Assembly (NCBI GenBank): GCA_033283165.1
Contig: JAWMQL010000004.1
Span: 434,001 to 498,000, forward strand
Source of the DNA: JAWMQL01 sp033283165
GTDB lineage: Bacteria; Pseudomonadota; Gammaproteobacteria; Pseudomonadales; Halieaceae
Direction of reading: 5' to 3'
DNA length: 64,000 bases
Shown: piece after piece, positions 60,202-64,000 of the stretch
Position numbering within the stretch: position 1 is the stretch's first letter
Layout: each line of letters starts with the position of its first letter
Made by a program: the position numbers and the translations under genes
The notes under the pieces: model-generated
Seen by the model: only the letters and a program-made list of their open reading frames with translations
Told to the model about the DNA's origin: nothing
The model's database searches: none

Positions 60202-61833
60202 TCATGCATTTGACTGCAGGATGAATTCTGCCGCCCGGTATCCGATCAGCATACTTGGCGCGTTGGTTGCCGATACGGGAACCTCGGGGATTGCTGAGGC
60301 GTCGGCGATGCGCACATTGGCAAAGCCCCTCAGTTTCAAGTCGGGGGCAACGGGGGCATCAGGCGAATCCCCCATCGCGCAGGTGCCGCTGAAGTGATAG
60401 GTGGTCATGGTGGCCCTGTTCAACCACTTTCGAGCTTTGGCGGGTTGCTTCGCAAGCGCGGTTCTGGACAGCAACCGGCTGCCCCAGGCCTGCAATTCGG
60501 GCTGTTGGGCTATCTGGTCAGCCAGGTGGATTGCAGCCGCCATGGTTCTGGCGTCAGTAGGGTGGCTGTAGTAGCCAAGGTCAACGCGTGCCTGGTCTCC
60601 GGGATCCCTGCTGTTGAGTCCTACCTCTCCCCTGAACTCCGGTTTGCCCAGAATGACGATGATGCCGTAGATTCGGTTAACAAAGCGCTGCAAGAGCGGC
60701 AACCTGAATGCCCAGCCGACGAGGCTCCTGATGCCATAACGGAACTTTCTGACAGCATGTAGTGGCGTGGGCAAAATAATCCGCGGCAGCATTTTCTTTA
60801 ATGTCTCCTCGATTACCGAGGGTACGGAGAAAAAGGTGTAACAGACGTCGGCCTGACTCGGGGGTAGATCGCTATCCAAATTGATGCGCTGAAAACCATA
60901 GACCTGCGGGAAATAGAAATCTATCTCCCGGTTTGTCTGGTAGAAAATGCACACGTTAGGATGGTCCTGCAGGTTCTTGCCGATATCCTGGACTTCAGCC
61001 ACAACCGGGATGGCAAATTTTTCCAGTTCCTCCCGCGGTCCGACACCGGACAGCATCAGTAGTTTGGGAGTCTCAAGCGCTCCCGCACAAAGAATGACCT
61101 CTCTGTTGACACGGATGGTTTTTGTCGCGCCGTCCTCCTGCAGTTCTACACCCACGGCGGTCCGGTTTCCGTCGAACAGTATCCTTTGCGCCCGGGTGCC
61201 GGTTTTCAGGGTCAGCAGTTCCAGTTCACTCTCCCGGTCATGGATAAATGCCATGTAGGAACTGCGACGCTGGTCGCCTTCGAAATTCATATCGTTGTAG
61301 CCCATGTAGCCACACAGGTCACCGTCATTGAGGCCGTTTTTCGCTATAAAGCCTGCCCTCACTGAGGATTTGACGCAGGCCTCGGTGAAAGCGGTGCCCT
61401 CGCGGTGGCGGATACGCAATCGCGCTTCCAGCGACTCGAAGTGGGGCACTATCTCCTCCCAATGCCAGGAACGGGGCCACTGCGTAAAGTCGCGACTGTC
61501 ACCTCGCGTATAGACCATGCCGTTAACCGAACCCGAGCCACCAACACCAGTACCGGAACCACAATAAAGCTGGCGCCCGTCGACATGCTCCTGGGGCAGC
61601 GACATTCTGTCCCACATCGTATTTTCGTTCGAGAAGGTGTATTTGAAGCCGTCCGCAGACTTGATTTCCGGGTTGAACGAGCACGGCTGGCCGGTTTCCA
61701 CGAGTAGAACAGTACCCTGGCATTCCTCTGCGAGTCGGGCGCCGACCACACAGCCAGCCGAGCCAGCGCCAATAACCACGTAGTCGAAAACTGCGCCGTT
61801 CCGCAAAGGCTTCTGGTGTATTTTTTGTCGCAT
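60202..61833 (-). CDS. GMC-family FAD oxidoreductase
   Basis: A 543-residue glucose-methanol-choline oxidoreductase. The N-terminal FAD motif is VVIGAGSAGCVVGARLAE (about 20-37); the GMC signature appears as GSGTGVGGSGSVNGMVYTRG near 92 and ALETPKLLMLSGVGP near 255. The active-site His is in TYHFSGTCAMG near 477, and Asn takes the second position in VSATNAPSM. It probably oxidises an alcohol of the second pathway; choline or sterol oxidase functions cannot be claimed. The start lies only 10 bases from motif 2 copy c, so its leader would be very short. Confidence 0.9.
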   Translation of the reverse strand: MRQKIHQKPLRNGAVFDYVVIGAGSAGCVVGARLAEECQGTVLLVETGQPCSFNPEIKSADGFKYTFSNENTMWDRMSLPQEHVDGRQLYCGSGTGVGGSGSVNGMVYTRGDSRDFTQWPRSWHWEEIVPHFESLEARLRIRHREGTAFTEACVKSSVRAGFIAKNGLNDGDLCGYMGYNDMNFEGDQRRSSYMAFIHDRESELELLTLKTGTRAQRILFDGNRTAVGVELQEDGATKTIRVNREVILCAGALETPKLLMLSGVGPREELEKFAIPVVAEVQDIGKNLQDHPNVCIFYQTNREIDFYFPQVYGFQRINLDSDLPPSQADVCYTFFSVPSVIEETLKKMLPRIILPTPLHAVRKFRYGIRSLVGWAFRLPLLQRFVNRIYGIIVILGKPEFRGEVGLNSRDPGDQARVDLGYYSHPTDARTMAAAIHLADQIAQQPELQAWGSRLLSRTALAKQPAKARKWLNRATMTTYHFSGTCAMGDSPDAPVAPDLKLRGFANVRIADASAIPEVPVSATNAPSMLIGYRAAEFILQSNA

Positions 61834-61837
61834 GCTG

Positions 61838-61861
61838 TATAATGTTCGTCACAATGGTAGC
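61838..61861. promoter_or_regulatory. Motif 2 copy c between divergent GMC and SDR genes
   Basis: TGTTCGTCACAATGGTAGC lies at 61843-61861; its complement GCTACCATTGTGACGAACA matches copy a at 18 of 19 bases. A TATAAT (61838-61843) touches its left edge on the plus strand. The site is 10 nt from the GMC ATG and 41 nt from the SDR GTG, a typical place for a repressor of both. Confidence 0.6.
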
Positions 61862-61902
61862 ATGTGTCAAGCTCGTTGAGCTGACAGCAGGAGGGTGAAG
61901 CT

Positions 61903-62670
61903 GTGAAGTCAAAAGGTGGTCGCCTGGAAGGCAAGGTGGCAGTCGTCACAGGTGCAGGTCAGGGTATCGGCGCAGCGATCGCCGAAGCCTATGCCGCAGA
62001 AGGCGCCAGGGTGATTCTGACGGGTCGTACCTTGAGCAAGGTCGAGGAGGTTGCGGGGAAAATTGCCAAGGCGGGCGGGGAGGCCATTGCGCTGGAAGCC
62101 CTGGCTGGCGACCTTGAGCAGTCGAAAATGACCATTGACCGGGCCCTCCTTGAGTGGGGGCGTGTCGATGCGCTCGTTAACAATGCGCACACTTTCACCG
62201 ACTACCTTCCACTCAGCGACCCCAAGATGGAAGAGAACTGCAAAGTCGATTTTCAGTCGGCATTCTATGGTTCTTTGCAGCTCATGCAGTTGTGCTACCC
62301 ACACATGTTGAAGCAGGGTGGCGGTTCGATTATCAATATGGGATCCAGCTACGGGATCCGATGCGAGCCAGGATTTCTCGCTTACGCGGCAAGTAAGGAA
62401 GCGATTCGCGCCCTGACCAAAACCGCTGCCCGGGAGTGGGGGAAAGACAATATCCGGGTTAACACCATCTTACCCTCGGCCCTGTCTCCCAAGGCAATCT
62501 GGTACCTTGAAGACAGCGGCACCTACGATGCCGAACTTTCCAAAGTAGCAATGGGTCGCTTTGGAGAGCCACGGGACATAGCGCCGACCGCTATCTTCCT
62601 GGTCAGCGACGAATCCGATTTTGTTACCGGCCAGACGATATGCGTCGAGGGCGGGGCGATCATGCTGTGA
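61903..62670 (+). CDS. Short-chain dehydrogenase/reductase
   Basis: A 255-residue classical SDR starting at GTG 61903 behind a strong AGGAGGG ribosome site. Motifs are TGAGQGIG (about 17-24), NNAHTFTD (about 93) in place of NNAG, Ser in MGSSYG (about 146) and YAASKEAIRALTK with Tyr and Lys four apart. The C-terminal VEGGAIML ending is normal. It probably oxidises or reduces the product of the divergent GMC enzyme, since both share one control region. Another SDR follows after 69 bp. Confidence 0.9.
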   Translation: MKSKGGRLEGKVAVVTGAGQGIGAAIAEAYAAEGARVILTGRTLSKVEEVAGKIAKAGGEAIALEALAGDLEQSKMTIDRALLEWGRVDALVNNAHTFTDYLPLSDPKMEENCKVDFQSAFYGSLQLMQLCYPHMLKQGGGSIINMGSSYGIRCEPGFLAYAASKEAIRALTKTAAREWGKDNIRVNTILPSALSPKAIWYLEDSGTYDAELSKVAMGRFGEPRDIAPTAIFLVSDESDFVTGQTICVEGGAIML

Positions 62671-62739
62671 ATGTTATTCATTGTTCACGGCCGAGATTAT
62701 CAGGTCGCGGTAGTTCATCTTTCCTGAGGAACTAGGTAT

Positions 62740-63501
62740 ATGAGGGTGCATCAGCCCCGGAAAGTTGCGCTGGTGACCGGGGCGGGATCCGGCATTGGCG
62801 AGGCGACTGCCAGGCGCCTCGCCAGCGATGGCATGGCGGTTGGTGTGCTCGACCTCAATGCCGATGCCGCCGAATCTGTCGCGCGACACATCAACGAGGA
62901 TGGCGGCCTGGCTGTGGCACTGGCGGCGGATATCTCCGACAAACCGGCGATCGAAGACGCAGTAGCAGGTTTGCGTGGCAAGGTGGGCCCTGTGGTGGTG
63001 CTGGTCAACAACGCGGCGATGGAGAGTTTCTGCCCCTTCGAGCAGATTACCGAAGATCAGCTGGATCGCATGTTCGACGTCAATCTCAAGGGCATTTTTT
63101 ACACGACCCAGGCGGTGCTACCCGATATGGAGGCGGCCGGCTGGGGTCGCATTGTCAACATATCGGCTTACGGCGCTCAGCTGGTTGAGGGCTACATGGG
63201 TCACTACTATGCCAGCAAGGGAGGGGTCATTTCCCTGACACGCTCCATGGCGGCGGAATTCGGGCCGCGCGGAATTACTGTAAATTCTGTGTCCCCCGGC
63301 TTTATCGATACCCCTATGGCCAGGCGCGCCATCGAAGGTGGTGACCTGCCCATTGATCCCGCGCGGATTTACGGTTCTTATCCAATACCACGCCTGGGGA
63401 AACCCGAGGAAGTTGCTGCCGCCTGCGCCTTTTTTATCTCAGAGGAAGCCGCTTATGTCACCGCTCAACTTCTCGGTGTGAACGGCGGGGCAGTCGGGTG
63501 A
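62740..63501 (+). CDS. Short-chain dehydrogenase/reductase (copy 2 of a paralogous pair)
   Basis: A 253-residue SDR, paralogue of 30016-30759. It has TGAGSGIG (about 14-21), NNAAMESF (about 90), Tyr in HYYASKGGVI (about 160) and PGFIDTPMARRAIEGG near 190. The similarity extends over the full length, about three in five residues by eye, and includes the same NNAA variant and the shared ending LLGVNGGA. It is preceded by TGAGGAACTAGG. In module 1 this gene type follows a TonB receptor; here it lies between an SDR and a VOC gene. Confidence 0.9.
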   Translation: MRVHQPRKVALVTGAGSGIGEATARRLASDGMAVGVLDLNADAAESVARHINEDGGLAVALAADISDKPAIEDAVAGLRGKVGPVVVLVNNAAMESFCPFEQITEDQLDRMFDVNLKGIFYTTQAVLPDMEAAGWGRIVNISAYGAQLVEGYMGHYYASKGGVISLTRSMAAEFGPRGITVNSVSPGFIDTPMARRAIEGGDLPIDPARIYGSYPIPRLGKPEEVAAACAFFISEEAAYVTAQLLGVNGGAVG

Positions 63502-63549
63502 AGGCCTGCAGAAAGCAAATGGACAGTCACCAGTCGGAGGTTTAGAGCA

Positions 63550-64000
63550 ATGAAAAAATTTATAAATCACGTCGATCACGTGGCCTGGATTTCGAGGCCG
63601 GAGAATCTCGATGCCAATGTGGCGCAACTGGAAAAACTGACTGGCGCCACGCTCACGCGCTTTTCGCGTAAGGACATGGGATTCACCATGTGTATCAGCT
63701 GGGAGGCCGGTCTGGAGGTGGTGTCGCCCATGGAGGAGCGAACAGATTTCAACGAGTGGTTGTGGAGCGAGCTCGAAGCCAAGGGAGAGGGTGTGTCGTC
63801 GGTGGTATTCGGTGTCAGGGGCCTGGAGGAGCATAAGGCCAGGCTGGAAAAAATGGGTTTCGAGGTTGGCCCTGAGTTGGACGATCACCCCGACTCACCC
63901 TGGCACCACAAGCTCGAATTGCGCGAGCGCCTGGCCGGACAGGCGATGAATACGAATATCGTCCTTGGCGACATAGACTATCACGACGAGGTGATCCCCT
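63550..64000 (+). CDS. VOC/glyoxalase-like protein, truncated by window edge
   Basis: An open frame from ATG 63550 continues to the end of the window, giving at least 150 residues. The N-terminus INHVDHVAWISRPENLDANV (His residues near 7 and 10) and the later ISWEAGLEVVSP and SSVVFGVRGLEEHKARLEKMGF segments fit a VOC unit, with Glu at the second ligand site. A second unit may lie beyond the edge. It follows the SDR by 48 bp with GGAGGTTTAGAGCA before the ATG, so it is likely in the same transcript. Its reaction is unknown. Confidence 0.75.
   Translation, partial: MKKFINHVDHVAWISRPENLDANVAQLEKLTGATLTRFSRKDMGFTMCISWEAGLEVVSPMEERTDFNEWLWSELEAKGEGVSSVVFGVRGLEEHKARLEKMGFEVGPELDDHPDSPWHHKLELRERLAGQAMNTNIVLGDIDYHDEVIP

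Noticed and set aside
60059..60397. Small plus-strand frame of 112 codons
   Set aside because: It overlaps the 3' end of the GMC gene antisense, has no ribosome site and no recognisable sequence.
62671..62739. Possible motif 2 copy before the second SDR
   Set aside because: A GTTCAC-like stretch is present, but the match to the motif is too short to stand out from chance.
1..64000. tRNA, rRNA, CRISPR array, insertion sequence or prophage
   Set aside because: I read both strands for these and found no cloverleaf, no conserved rRNA segments, no regularly spaced repeats and no transposase or integrase motifs.

Overview
The window is high-GC, gene-dense DNA that looks like a gammaproteobacterium of a marine, Halieaceae/Cellvibrionales-like type. 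This rests on TonB-dependent receptors, gene content and intergenic hairpin repeats; I could not test it by phylogeny. Nearly everything present is catabolic. I see no rRNA, tRNA, insertion sequence, integrase or CRISPR array.

Layout. (1) 1-612: truncated AraC-type regulator, divergent from the rest. (2) 756-15637: a plus-strand run with a crotonase, an SDR, a hydantoinase/oxoprolinase-type B/A pair, two family III CoA-transferases, an AraC regulator, a P450 with SDR and [2Fe-2S] ferredoxin, a ketosteroid-dehydrogenase-like flavoprotein, a crotonase and a small alpha/beta-barrel protein. (3) 15601-17152, minus: VOC protein and nitronate-monooxygenase-like enzyme. (4) 17352-27622, plus: Rieske oxygenase and Rieske ferredoxin, two coupled acyl-CoA dehydrogenases, MaoC-type hydratase, acyl-CoA ligase, 3-beta-HSD-like SDR, thioesterase, cupin and phosphotransferase. 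(5) 27794-36445: TonB receptor plus SDR, MFS transporter (minus), aldo/keto reductase, exported alkylsulfatase-like protein, second KstD-like flavoprotein. (6) 36521-41289, minus: ALDH, third KstD-like flavoprotein, SDR, double alpha/beta barrel. (7) 41387-47478, plus: [3Fe-4S]-type ferredoxin, SDR, P450, OB-fold/zinc-ribbon protein, thiolase-like aldolase, DUF2889-like protein, amidohydrolase. (8) 47695-50296: frame-broken TonB receptor. (9) 50347-64000: a lower-GC second module (SnoaL-like, VOC, TonB receptor, amidohydrolase, TetR regulator, SMP-30, MaoC, ligase, GMC oxidoreductase, two SDRs, truncated VOC) that repeats many gene types of the first.

Taken together, uptake receptors, CoA activation, acyl-CoA dehydrogenation and hydration, three KstD-like flavoproteins, two P450s with their own ferredoxins, a Rieske oxygenase and an Ltp2/DUF35-like retro-aldolase pair fit degradation of a steroid-like or other polycyclic isoprenoid compound. 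The substrate is inferred. The usual meta-cleavage (hsa/tes) genes and any ferredoxin reductase are absent from this window.

The most notable result is regulatory. Five near-identical operator-like sites (core AACA-N4-TGTT) stand before the lead genes of regions 2 to 7, each abutting a -10-like hexamer. A different motif (GCTAMCAWWGTGACGAA-like) occurs three times in region 9. This suggests two separately controlled regulons serving paralogous pathways. Other features worth a look are two perfect 25-29 bp hairpins with a shared core, a kinase whose C-terminus is encoded by a palindromic repeat, and several enzymes whose expected catalytic residues look substituted.
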